DNA from: Closterium sp. Naga37s-1
Taxonomy: Eukaryota > Streptophyta > Zygnematophyceae > Desmidiales > Closteriaceae
Direction: 5' to 3'
NCBI GenBank assembly: GCA_947471745.1
Contig: CANJKZ010000395.1
Location: forward strand, 1,117,001-1,181,000
Length of the DNA stretch: 64,000 nt
Shown here: piece after piece, positions 45,851-56,261 of the stretch
Layout: each line of letters opens with the position of its first letter
Position numbering within the stretch: the stretch's first letter is position 1
Made by a program: the position numbers and the translations under genes
Notes under the pieces: model-generated
What the model was told of the DNA's origin: nothing
Seen by the model: the letters and a program-made list of their open reading frames with translations, nothing else
Database searches by the model: none

Positions 45851-47031
45851 ATGGTCGACCCCGTGGTCGAAGCAGGTGTAGAAGATACCCTGCAGGCGAG
45901 AGAGGCTGGTGTTCGGGCACGCCACGAGGCTGGCGGGTACGGCGAGGCGGACTTGGAGATTCTGCTCCTTGGAACTCGTGCGCAGTGGGCGCGTGAGCAT
46001 CCCCCTCCCTGTGCAGAAGCGGACGACGCGTCCGCCTCTCCCCGACCCGTGCACAACGAAGGTGATGGCGGCAATGTTGTCGGCGGTGGAAGCACGAGGG
46101 TTCGCGGAGTGATTCGGCCCGCCGACATCAATGTTGGCGGAGTGCAGACGCAGGTGCTGCGGTCGTCTGCGACTGGAGGCAGCTCGAACGGCAACATCGA
46201 TGGTCGACGTCAATCTCCTCTGCGGAGTGGAGTCAGACCGAGTTCGGTGACTCATGCGTCGGCTGGTCGAGATGGAGGCATCGCGCCGGCGTATGGATAT
46301 TTTAAATTTTCGCCAGACAATATCGCTGTGCCGAAACTGCTCGAAGGTCGACACGATTTGATCACATGGATTGAATCCATCGAGCCTCAGCTGAAGATCG
46401 CCGGATTGAAGAAGTTCGTCGACGGCAATGTTGATACGCCGGACGCAGACGACTCTGAATTCTGGGCGGAATTTCGCGCTGCTCATCTACTAACCTTCAT
46501 GGTCATTTCGAGGTGTTGTTTGCCTCTGGTGCAGGTCGCATTGAAGTCGTGCAGACAACGGGTGGATGCTGGCTACCAAGCGTGGCAGTACATCATGCGC
46601 ACCTACAAAGCGACCGACGACCTCTACATCAGTCAATTGGAGAAGAAGTTGACCAACATTCGCATGGGGGAGCAGGAATCGGCAACCGAGTACTGCAATC
46701 GAGCGCGGCGAGTCTTGGCCGATCTGCGGATGGCCGGCGTCGACTACTCGGTGGCGTCGTATGTCACCCATGTCATCAGCGGCCTCCCCTCGGGCTACAA
46801 TCTAATGCGCTGGATGTTGACAATTCCTGGCAAGCGCAAGACTCTGAACGAGGACTCGCTTTCGAGCCACATCATCCAGGACGAGTTTATGCAGGAGTCT
46901 GAGCGACCTGCAGAACTGCTTCCGCATAGCAACTACGTCGCCCCGGCGAAGCAGGGACACCTACAGGGGCAGCGTGGGCAGTCTGGCGGAGGCGGTGGCT
47001 GGAAGTCGTCGAACGCAAAATCGACGGAGGG
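45851..47031 (+). other. Copia-5 gag region, left part
   Basis: Starts MVDPVVEAGVEDTLQAREAG. It contains a Copia gag core (FKFSPDNIAVPKLLEGRHDL, YISQLEKKLTNIRMGEQESA, YVTHVISGLPSGYNLM) and a glycine-rich end. The inserted short LTR element begins at 47032; gag resumes at 48613. Confidence 0.85.
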
Positions 47032-48612
47032 TGTTAGAATCGTAGGCACAAGGAGGAGCCATAGCTAGGGTTTACCTAGCTAGGCAAGAGAGAAATGAGC
47101 AAAGGAGGATGTTCACTAGCAAGCAGGAGGATACATATAGGAAACCCTAAGGGGTCGTACTCACTACAGAGTACCCCACTGCAGGCTAGACAAACTACAT
47201 TCTGACACACCCCCATAGTCAAAGTGGGGTATAATCAGCAGAGCAAGCAGTCATAGAGCAGATTCACAAGCGCAAGCAAAGCTAGAGGCATTCACAATAG
47301 GCACGTGAGGAGGAGGAGGCTGGACTGTGAGAGGAGAGGAGATAGGAGGCGACGGCTGAAGCTGCAGACACACGGGCACCAGACACACTGGCACAGTGGC
47401 TACCGGGACAGCGCCCTGGAGTACTGGAGTAACTGGCTCGGCGGCTACGAGGAGCGGCAGGAGCAACGGACCCACGGGCGACAGGCGCAGCAGGCTCTCT
47501 GGGCTACCAGGACAGCGCCCCGGACTACAGGTGCTGCGGACGACAAGACGGCAGCCTCCGCTCAACCTCCCCCAACTGTCCCACCCCCCTTTCACACACC
47601 CCTTGCTGCACCCCTAGCTCCACTCCCACGTCACCCCCTTAGCACCATTCCCTCGGCTCCCACACACCCACCCCCCTCGGCGGCAGCTGCAGCAGTGGGA
47701 GACGGAGGAGGAGGAGGAGCAAGGGACTGTGTAACACACCCGTTACCCCCATGCTGGCCACCCCCACACTCTCCACCCCCAAACCCTAAAACGGGCAAAT
47801 CGGGGCAGGAGCGCGGGCAGCAACATGGGGGACGGCGCGCGGCCCCAAGGGCGCCACGACGGGGTAGCGGGGGGTCACGCGCGGCTCCCCAGGGCGCCGC
47901 GATGGGGCAGCGGGGGGTCGCGCGCGGCTCCCCAGGGCGGCGCGACGGGGCAGCGGGGGCCGCGCGCGGCTCCCCAAGGCGCCGCGACGGGACGACGCGA
48001 ACGGTGGGGGGAACGCGCGGCCCCTGGGGCGCCTCAATGGGCGACGGGATGGGGGGGACGCGCGGCCCCCGTGACGCCGCGACGAGACGACGTGAAGGGG
48101 GGGGGGGGGGGGGGGGGGCGCGCGGCCCCCGGGGCGCCTCGACGGGCGACGGGATGGGGGGGACGCGCGGCCCCCGTGACGCCACGACGGGCGACAGGAG
48201 AGGGCGCCGCGGGGGCCCCCCGGGGAACCGCGACGGGCGACGGGAGAGGGCGCCACGACGGGCGACGAAACCGCCGTGCGCGCCCGGGGCGCACGGCGGG
48301 CAGAAAACCGCCGCGCGCCACGAGCGCGCGGCGGGATGAAAAAGTGTCGCGCGCCCGGGGCGCGCGACCAGCAGAACAGTAGCAGCGGAAGCAGTAGGCG
48401 GGCCCACAGGCCAGGAGCGTAAATGCTCTGAAACCATGTTAGAATCGTAGGCACAAGGAGGAGCCATAGCTAGGGTTTACCTAGCTAGGCAAGAGAGAAA
48501 TGAGCAAAGGAGGATGTTCACTAGCAAGCAGGAGGATACATATAGGAAACCCTAAGGGGTCGTACTCACTACAGAGTACCCCACTGCAGGCTAGACAAAC
48601 TACATGCTGACA
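47032..48612 (-). mobile_element. short non-autonomous LTR element, copy 2 (1,581 bp), inside Copia-5 gag
   Basis: Two 176-bp LTRs (47032-47207 and 48437-48612) with one visible difference. On the minus strand they start TGTCAG and end CTAACA; a TGGTTTCAGAGC primer site adjoins the right LTR and the GGGGGTG polypurine tract adjoins the left. The interior has the same GC-rich CGGGGCGCGCGGC-type repeats as copy 1 at 31509-32888 and no protein domain. It is a very recent insertion. The flanks show no clean target duplication. Confidence 0.9.
48097..48118. repeat. 22-base G homopolymer
   Basis: An uninterrupted run of 22 G on the + strand inside the short LTR element. Its exact length may be affected by sequencing error. 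Confidence 0.8.
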
Positions 48613-49030
48613 GTGGCGCCTACCGCGGAAAGTCGGCGAAAGGTGGGGATCGCGGCAACAGTGGCTCGCATCGAGAAGGACGCCGTTGCTACATCTGCGA
48701 TGCTCCCGACCACCTCTCGTACGACTGCCCCGACCGAGACGAGTCTGGCGACGACCGGGACGCCAACCGCAGAAAGCCTGATGGTGTCGTGAAAACCGGC
48801 CGCGCAAGGAGAAGCAGCAGTCAAAGACGTCTTCGATGAAGGATGCTGACACCTCTGGCGGAAATGCTCGTGGCGAGGAGGCTTCGTGCTCGATGGTCGG
48901 CGTGGTAGAGCCGACGATCTCGCTGGCGGTGGAGGCTGGCGAAGACTTCAAGGCGGTCGCTGCTGCTGTGCAGACCAATCCTACTGTCGTGCTCCTCGAC
49001 ACTGGTTGCTCCCACCATTTGATGGGGACG
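48613..49030 (+). other. Copia-5 gag end, zinc knuckle and protease
   Basis: A CCHC knuckle (CYICDAPDHLSYDC, about 48690-48730) follows the short-element insertion. The aspartic-protease motif TVVLLDTGCSHHLMGTKESF lies near 48980-49040. Confidence 0.82.
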
Positions 49031-49365
49031 AAGGAGTCCTTCGTCGACATGCAGCCGAGCGATGACGTTCGACACGTCCGCGGCTTCAACGGGGCACTTC
49101 AGAGCGTCGAATGCAGAGGCACCGTTGTTCTGCAAGGGGAGGCCGGGAAGCAGGTTCTCGTCCCCGACGTACTCTACGTTCCGGGAGTGCACGCGAACCT
49201 GCTGTCTGCTGGACAGCTCAAGGAGAACGGCGTGAAGCTACAAGACGATGGCGGCTGGTGTCTTCTGCCGGCAATGTCCTTGGTTGAGCACGCTACTCTG
49301 GCAGAGTTCTCTGCACCAACCTGCGCCCCTGCTCGACGAAGTCTACGACGACTTCGACGGAGGTT

Positions 49366-51020
49366 GTGGCTCTGCGGACGATCGCGCCGGCGACGAAGTT
49401 GACCCCGGACATGTTGCACGCACGGCTTGCGCACGTCGGCGTTGACACGATCAAGAGCTCGGCGAAACATGAGGTCGCCGCCGGTCTGGACATCAAGAAG
49501 TCAACCGCAGCTGATCTGCCGTGTGCCTCCTGCATCGGCGGCAAACTTGCATGGCACACCTTCCCTGACCAAGGATCGGACGCCGAGAACGCGCTTGATG
49601 TGGTGCACATCGACCTCTGCGGGCCATTTCGCGTGGCCGCCAACGATGGCAGCCTCTACTTTCTCCTTCTGAAAGATAGGAAGACTCGCTACGTGTGGGT
49701 GAGGCCGATCGCGAAGAAAAGCGACGTGCTGGTCGTCTTCGAAAAGTGGCTGAAGGAGGTAGAGCGGCAGACGTCGAAGACGGTGAAGAAGTTGCGTTCG
49801 GACCGCGGAGGGGAGTTCCTCGGTCGCGCCTTCACCGACCTCGTCGAGGACAAGGGAATCCTCCACAATCTGACGTGCCCCTACACTCCGCAGCAGAACG
49901 GGATGGCCGAGCGGGAGATGCGCACGGTGGTAGAGGTCGTGCGTACGATGCTTCTGCACATGGGCGTGAAGCATCATTGGTGGCACCTCGCTCTGCGACA
50001 GGCCGTCTGGGTACGCAACTGCCTTGAGCGGGCTTCTCTGCCGAAGGGGACGACGCCGCATGAGCTGCTGTTCGAGAAGAAGCCGGACTTGACGCTGGCG
50101 CGCGTGTGGGGCTGCATGGTGCAGTTCATGGTCCCTGAGCAGTGGCGCGGCGGGAAGTTGGCGCCGAAGGCCCGTTGGGGTCTTCACCTTGGAGTGTCGG
50201 CAGAGAGCAAGGGCTGGGAGGTGCTCGACTTGACGGACAACAAGGTCGTCACGACGGTCGAAGCGATCTTCTACGAGACCCTGTCGATGGAGATGTGGAA
50301 GATGGAGTACAGAACGGCGTCGACGAGGACGCCCTCTACCCCGCCGACCGATTCTTCCTCGATGCACCCTCCACTGCTCGCCGCGGACGACGAGCTTGAT
50401 GAGGATGATGCAGACGACGCCACCCCCTCCCTCCCTCCCCCTGTGCAGGGATCCTCGTCGGCCGCCGGCGATGAGGGGAGACTCGGTGCGTCGCCTGAGG
50501 CGCCGACCGGTTGCATCGCCGGTGGCCGACGTGACGCCGAGAAGGTCAGCGACGGGAAGCGACAGACGACAGGGGAGCCGACGAAGAAGACCGCAGAGAA
50601 GCCATCGGCAGAGGTGCCGACCGCAGAGAAGCAGTCGGCAGAGGCGCCAACCGCAGAGAAGTCGTCGGCAGAGGCACCGACCTCAGGGGAGCAGTCGGCA
50701 GAGGAGCTGCCGACAGGGGAGCAGTTCGACGACGACTCGTCGAGCGACGACGTTGTGGAAGTCGTCGGTGTGGCCGACGGTAAAGGGGAGCTGTCGACAG
50801 GGGAGCAGTCCGAAGACGACAGCGATGTGGTGGAGGTCGCGGTCGAAGAGGCGAAACCGCGACGGTCGGCCCGCCCCAACATCGGCAAGCCGCCTGAGAA
50901 GTTGAGCTACCACGCCTGTGTGCCGCCGACGGCCTACAGAACTCTGCTCGACGACGCAGAGGACGACGTCGATCTGCCCGAGCTCGACCCCGACATGCAC
51001 GCCGATCCAGAGCATCGCTA
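49366..51020 (+). other. Copia-5 integrase region and acidic linker
   Basis: Pre-integrase ARLAHVGVDTIKSSAK, the integrase core with VHIDLCGPFRVAANDG, KLRSDRGGEFLGRAF and TPQQNGMAEREMRTV, then an acidic, proline-rich linker with repeated AEAPTAEK units (about 50600-50720). Confidence 0.9.
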
Positions 51021-51033
51021 GGACATCGCCAAC

Positions 51034-52626
51034 ATGACGGTGAAGGAGGCATTGGCGAGCTGGAAGGGCAAGGCGGTGAATGCCTCCATGGACGAGGAGA
51101 TCAAGAGTCTCATCTCTAACGGGACGTGGGAGCTGGTCGAGCGTCCGCGCGGTGTCAACGTGATGAAGAATCGTTGGGTACTTACAATGAAATACCACGT
51201 CGACGACACTGTCGCCCAGGAGAAGGCGCGTCTGGTGGTGAAGGGCTTCACGCAGATCTACGGCGCAGACTATGACAAAACGTATGCGCCGGTGGGGAGC
51301 TACGTAACTCTGCGGATCTTCCTCAGCATCGTAGCAATCCTCGACCTGCACCTGATGCAGCTGGACATGAAAAACGCGTTTCTGCAGAGCAATGTGGATT
51401 GCGTACTCTACATGGACCAGCCAGGCTACTACAGCAATGGCACCGGCCGCGTCTGCAAGCTGCTGAAGAGCTTGTACGGCTTGAAGCAGAGTCCGCTGCT
51501 GTGGTACTCGGCGCTCGACGCGGTGCTGATCGGCGCTGGTTAGAGCAAGAGCCAGGTAGACGAAGCGCTCTACTTCAAGGTCGGCGACGACGGAGTGGTG
51601 TGCTGGTTGCTCGTCTACGTCGACGACTTGCTCGCCGCTAGCAGCAGCACTGCGATGCTGAAGGAGCTGATGGAGCTGCTGGAGGCCGCCTTTGAGCTGC
51701 GCGAAATTAGCCCGGTCGAGAAGTATCTCGGGCTGGAAATCGTGCGCGACAGGCCGGCAAGGAAGCTGTGGCTTCACCAGCAATTCTACGTCGACAAGCT
51801 GCGTAGACGCTTCATCGACGAGGAGCAAACCGGTCGAGTGCCAAAGACACCGGTCTCCGTCGACGCCTACGCAGAGCTGATGTTCGACGACGAGGAGTTT
51901 CAGTCGCGCGAGGAAGCAGAGTACCGGCAGAAGGTCAGCTCGCTGCAGTTCACGGCCACCACGACGAGGCCCGACATTGCCTTTGCTTGCAGCAAGCTCG
52001 GATCCGGACTGACCGTGCGGAGCGACAACCACTGGCGTGAGGTCGATCGCTGTCTGCACTACCTCGCTGAAACTCGTGACGCCGCTCTGAAGTTCAGCGG
52101 CGGACCAGAGTCGCTGTGTCTGGTCGGCTATGCAGACGCCGACGACGCTGGCAACAAGCAGAATCGGACGAGCACGGGGGGCTACGTTTTCGTTTTCGGA
52201 GGAGCCACAGTCTCGTGGTCGAGCCAGCGCATCAAGTGCGCGACGCTTTCGTCGACCGAATCAGAGTACGTTGCAGCCACGGAAGCTGGCAAGGAGGCTC
52301 GCCGTCTGCTCTTCCTCCTTGCAGAGTTCCGTCTGCTCGACGCAAGGAAGCCGACTGTTCTGCACGTGGACAACCAGTCTGCAATCACGGTCGCAGAGGG
52401 CTTGGGGCTCAAGGGCAACCTCAAGCAAATGGAGCGACGCTACGCATGGCTGCAGCAGATGGTGAGGCGCGGGAAGATTGCTCTGCAGTACATCCCGACC
52501 ACCGAGCAGCCGGCGGACTTTCTGACGAAGGCGCTGCATTTTCCGGCTTTCAACCGGTGCTCCGTCGCAATCGGCCAAGTGCGTCTGGCCGACGTGGGCG
52601 ACGGGGAGGACGAGGTGCAGCAGTAG
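51034..52626 (+). other. Copia-5 reverse transcriptase and RNase H region
   Basis: Reverse transcriptase with LTMKYHVDDTVAQEKARLVV, LHLMQLDMKNAFLQSNVDC, LYGLKQSPLLWYSA and YVDDLLAASS. RNase H has GYADADDAGNKQNR, LSSTESEYVAATEA, LHVDNQSAI and QPADFLTKAL. Confidence 0.92.
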
Positions 52627-52774
52627 GTGCCGTGCCCTTCTGCACGGCTGGTGCGGTGATCTACGTGCTATGTGTTGGGTGCACGTAGAAGGAAATTTTC
52701 TCCTTGTATTCTATCCCTCTGGGTTCTGGGTGGACCTTGTGTGTGGGTGCCCAAGCGTGAGCTGGGCAGGGGAG

Positions 52775-53672
52775 TGTCGAAGAGAAAGGCCCCGCCCTCG
52801 CTTGGGCACAGCCAATCTCGCCGTCGACAAGAAGTTCACAACGGATTGGTCGACGAAATGGGCTTCTGCAGTTCGACGGAAGTTGCGGTCGAGCAGGCTC
52901 TGCTCGACAGAATCTGGTCGACGAGCTCTGCGCGACGAGCTCTGGTCGACGATCTCTGCGCGACGAGCTCCCGTCGAAGAGCGCTGGTCGTCGATCCTGG
53001 TCGAGGAACTTTGGTCGAAGAGTTCGGGTCGAGGAGCTCTGCTCGGCAAACTTCGTTCGACCGAGTGATGGCAAGTCCTTCGACCGAAGTTGCAGAGTTG
53101 TGCGAAACTCTGCGGAGGCGTGCGAACTTTCGCCCAGGAGTTTTTGGCGAAGTTCTACCTGCGGAACTGCAGAACGTGCTCGACGGTGTGCACCTGGCGA
53201 AACCGACGACACGTTTTCTACCTGGCACCTGCGCAATGTGCCTGATGGTGAAACCGCCAACCTACACCTACTTGGTAGGTGCGCACATCTGCGCAGATAG
53301 ACAACCTGCGACTGCAGATAGTTACCTGCGACTGCAGATAGTCACCTGCGACTGCAGTGTTGGCAGACCGCGCGCAGTACAACGTTGGCAGACAACTCTG
53401 CTGCAACGTTGGCAAGCCGCTCTTCTGCTGCGCTGGCAGATTTCGCCCTTGCTAGGTGTTGAATGCCATTCTAGTCTTTTCATTCTTCATGCCTCAATTG
53501 TACTATCAACTTTTCAATGCAAGTTGTTCTTTCAACTTTCCTTAGTGGAATTCTTGCCAAACTTCTTTGTGAACACAAGCAAGCAGTAAGAATGCTAGTG
53601 CAAGCTACGATCACTCGCACAACCCCGTGCCCTCCCACGTAGTCCACTCCCGTTGTGTAGTGACTCTCCGCA
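52775..53672 (+). repeat. Copia-5 3' LTR
   Basis: 898 bp, TGTCGAAGAG to CTCTCCGCA, matching 44851-45748 at about 97%. Confidence 0.93.
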
Positions 53673-53690
53673 TGTGGCCCGTTGGGTCTG

Positions 53691-54540
53691 TCAACGAAAT
53701 TGGTTTCCCTCCCAGGAACTCGACCTCGCCCACTGCATCAGCGCAACCATAGATTCCGCCAATCGCACGGCTCCGATAAAGGTAGCTGGACGGCTGCGGT
53801 GCTCCTCGTACTGTATCTCGTATTTGAGGCCGCTGATGTATTTATCCAGCCGCTCAGATTCCGCCATGTCGTCCACTTGATCAGCGAGTGCCATAATTGA
53901 CGTCGTGTAGTCTTGAACAGAAGCGAACTGCGACCAGGCACGCAGCTTCATGCGAGCGTGTCCCGAGGCGAATACATGCTCAGAACGCTCACATAAGGCT
54001 GCGCCCCACTCCTTCCACGTGTGAATTGTGGTCACACCAAATATCGATACTACTCGTCCACGTGCAGAGTCAGAAGTCCCGTCTGCCGCAAGAATCACAC
54101 TTGTCGAGGTCCCCGTGTCCAAGGTTCGGCGCCACCATTCAAGGGCTAGGCCTCGCAGAAGCGATTCTGCAGTGAATACGACTTCCACGCCGAAGAGCGA
54201 CTTCTGTAGTATTCTTGTCCGTCGGGTTGAACGGGGGCGGGCTCGCGGGTTTAATCGTGATCGTCGTTACTGCAACGGTTGTCGCTGCCGCTCGCTGCCT
54301 ATCTTCTTCTTCAAAGCCACGTGTGAGCTCCTCCTGCGGGTTGCTCACCACTTGAATGTTGCCCTCGCCTTCTTCATCGGGCGACTCCTAACGCGGTTTA
54401 CCTCGCGCCTGGCGTAGCTCGGTGTTTTCTTCACATAGCTTCTCAACTTATGTCGTTAACGCCTTCATGCTTGCCTGCATATCAGCCACTTGTTGCATCA
54501 ACGCGTTAAATGCCGCCTGATCCATGTGTCGCAGCCTACG
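53691..54540 (-). other. Gypsy-B gag region
   Basis: The minus strand shows GLALEWWRRTLDTGTS, RMKLRAWSQFASVQDYTTSI and ERLDKYISGLKYEIQYEEHR, the core of a Ty3/gypsy gag. It starts not far from the right-hand LTR, as expected for the 5' end of a minus-strand element. Confidence 0.82.
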
Positions 54541-54729
54541 TCTAGTAGGCAAGTGGGTATTCGTGACTATCCGGCAACAGTGCAAGAGCAAAAATTATCG
54601 GAATAGAGAAAGTTTAAATTAATAAACTTTGCAACCAATCGCTTTGCAGCCCACCGTACCAGTCACACCCGTGCCACTAAACTACCCTCGACAAGCGGGG
54701 TGAACTAGGAAATTTGATCTGATACCAAT

Positions 54730-54982
54730 TGTTATAAGTTATTCAACAGAGTTGCGCGGAACAACGAATAACGAAGCTGTGACAATATGGACCCACGATA
54801 CAATGAATAACATGGGAATATATAGCGGGTCAACCTAGCTAGGCGGGAACCCCGGGAACGCAAGGTTGGGTGCAGGTTGGGCGAAAGAAGCCGAAGGCGA
54901 TTCGAGGTTGCTTAGGTAGCAAGGAAACCGGCCGAACGTGCACTTCCAAAAATGGGGGTTGTACGCGAAGCAGTAAACCCCA
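54730..54982 (-). repeat. Gypsy-B 5' LTR
   Basis: About 253 bp, similar to 41965-42217. The minus-strand primer site TTGGTATCAGATC adjoins its left edge at about 54718-54730. Confidence 0.82.
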
Positions 54983-55028
54983 CAAAAGAAAAGGGGTTTT
55001 CCTTAGGACGCGGCACCTCTAGGGATGG

Positions 55029-55065
55029 AGCCAGGATCGATCCTGAGTGGGGATCGATCCTGGCT
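55029..55065. repeat. perfect 15-bp inverted repeat with 7-base loop
   Basis: AGCCAGGATCGATCC (55029-55043), loop TGAGTGG, then its exact reverse complement (55051-55065). It lies in the 157-bp gap between Gypsy-B and Copia-6. Confidence 0.9.
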
Positions 55066-55139
55066 TGTACAGTGACTTCGCGAAATCGGGAACATCGTGG
55101 TATCCAGTTTCGCCTGATCTCGCAAGTGTACAGTAAAAA

Positions 55140-55268
55140 TGTCAAACTATATGTTTGTGTTCTCTCTAGGCTATAGTGGGTTAGCCTACAAGGGGTACAC
55201 AACTTTAGGGTTAGTACTTGTACCCAACTCATTCATAGTTCATTCATTCCTGCACAGTGATTCTGACA
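55140..55268 (+). repeat. Copia-6 5' LTR
   Basis: 129 bp, close to the Copia-4 3' LTR, followed directly by TGGTATTCAGAGC. Confidence 0.85.
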
Positions 55269-55440
55269 TGGTATTCAGAGCAGGAAACCTGTTAGGTTTT
55301 TAGGGCCCACCGATAGTTCCGCTCTCTCCTGCCCGAAGCGCCCTTGCGCTGTCCGGCCCTGCTCGCTCAGTGTAGCACTGCCCTGCAGCTACTCGCACTG
55401 CCTGCCCTAGCGCGCTGCCCAGCTGTCACGCGCGCCCCTC

Positions 55441-55980
55441 CTGCCCGCGAGCGGCTACTGCCCCGCGCGCCCCTACTGCCCGCGAGCGGCCCTTGCCTCG
55501 CGCGCCCCTACTGCCCGCAAGCGGCCCTTGCCTCGCGCGCCCTACTGCCCGCGAGCAGCCCCTTCCCCGCGCGCCCCTGCTGCCCGTGAGCAGCCCCTGC
55601 CCAGCGCGCCACTGCTGCCCGCGAGCAACCCCTGACCCGAGCGCCCCTGCTGCCCGCGAGCAGCCCCTGCCCTGCGCGCCCCTTCTGCCCGCGAGCAGCC
55701 CCGCAGCCCAGCGCGCCCCGCAGCCCTTAACGCGCCAGCGCGCCCTGCTGCTAAACACGCCAGCGCGCCCCGCAGCCCAGCGCGCCAGCGCGCCTTGCTG
55801 CTAAGCATGCCAGCGCGCCCCGCAGCCTAGCGCGCCAGTGCGCCCCGCAGCCCAGCGCGACAGCGCGCCCCGCTGCTAAGCGCACCAGCGCGCCCCGCAT
55901 CCCAGTGCGCCAGCGCGCCCCGCAGCCCAGCGCACCAGCGCGCCCCACTGCGAAGCGCGCCAGCGCGCCCCGCAACCCTA
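55441..55980 (+). repeat. 35-bp minisatellite and GCGCGCC repeats in the Copia-6 leader
   Basis: CTGCCCGCGAGC-type words recur at 55441, 55476, 55511, 55545 and 55580, a 34-35-bp period that cannot keep frame. From about 55690 this gives way to CCAGCGCGCCCCGCAGCC units to about 55975, then an A-run at about 55998-56015. Confidence 0.85.
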
Positions 55981-56261
55981 AATAATAATAACAACCATTA
56001 AAAAAAAAAAAAAAAACCAACGCGCCCTGCTGCCCAGCGCGTTGCTGCTGTGGGTGGGTCTTTCAGTGAGGCCATCCTGGTGGTGGAGGTTTTGGTTATA
56101 CGTGGCCTAAGCGACCTCGCGACTGTGCTTCTCAGCGATGCGTCCCTGGTTGTGTAGAGGTTGCTACTCTCAGTTCTAGTGAGTCAGCTGCCGCTTCAGG
56201 TGCTGGTGAGTCTGCTGCAGCTCTAGGTGCCCGTGAGTCTGCCGACGCTCTAGGTGCTAGT

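Larger units (their letters stand above)
44851..53672 (+). mobile_element. Copia-5: Copia element with 898-bp LTRs, nested in Gypsy-B
   Basis: LTRs at 44851-45748 and 52775-53672 share GTCGAAGAGAAAGGCCCCGC at the start and GTGACTCTCCGCA at the end, and differ at about 30 positions (about 3%). Gag (45851 on), a zinc knuckle, protease, integrase, reverse transcriptase and RNase H follow in Copia order. The sequence differs clearly from Copia-1/4. Coding is broken, with a few breaks, and gag is split by a short LTR element. The bases next to the two LTRs do not form a target duplication. Confidence 0.92.
41965..54982 (-). mobile_element. Gypsy-B: old Ty3/gypsy element, split by Copia-5
   Basis: Terminal repeats of about 253 bp lie at 41965-42217 and 54730-54982 (both starting TGTTAT on the + strand and sharing ACAGAGTTGCGCGGAA and CCTAGCTAGGCGGGAACC). 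A TTGGTATCAGATC primer site on the minus strand adjoins the right repeat, so the 5' end is on the right. Gag lies at about 53690-54540. Reverse transcriptase, RNase H and integrase lie between about 44840 and 42730. It is broken many times, with visible LTR divergence: an old insertion. No clean target duplication was seen. Confidence 0.85.

Noticed and set aside
47305-48339. 344-codon arginine/glycine-rich open frame
   Set aside because: It lies in the repeat interior of the short LTR element and antisense to its transcription; composition artefact.
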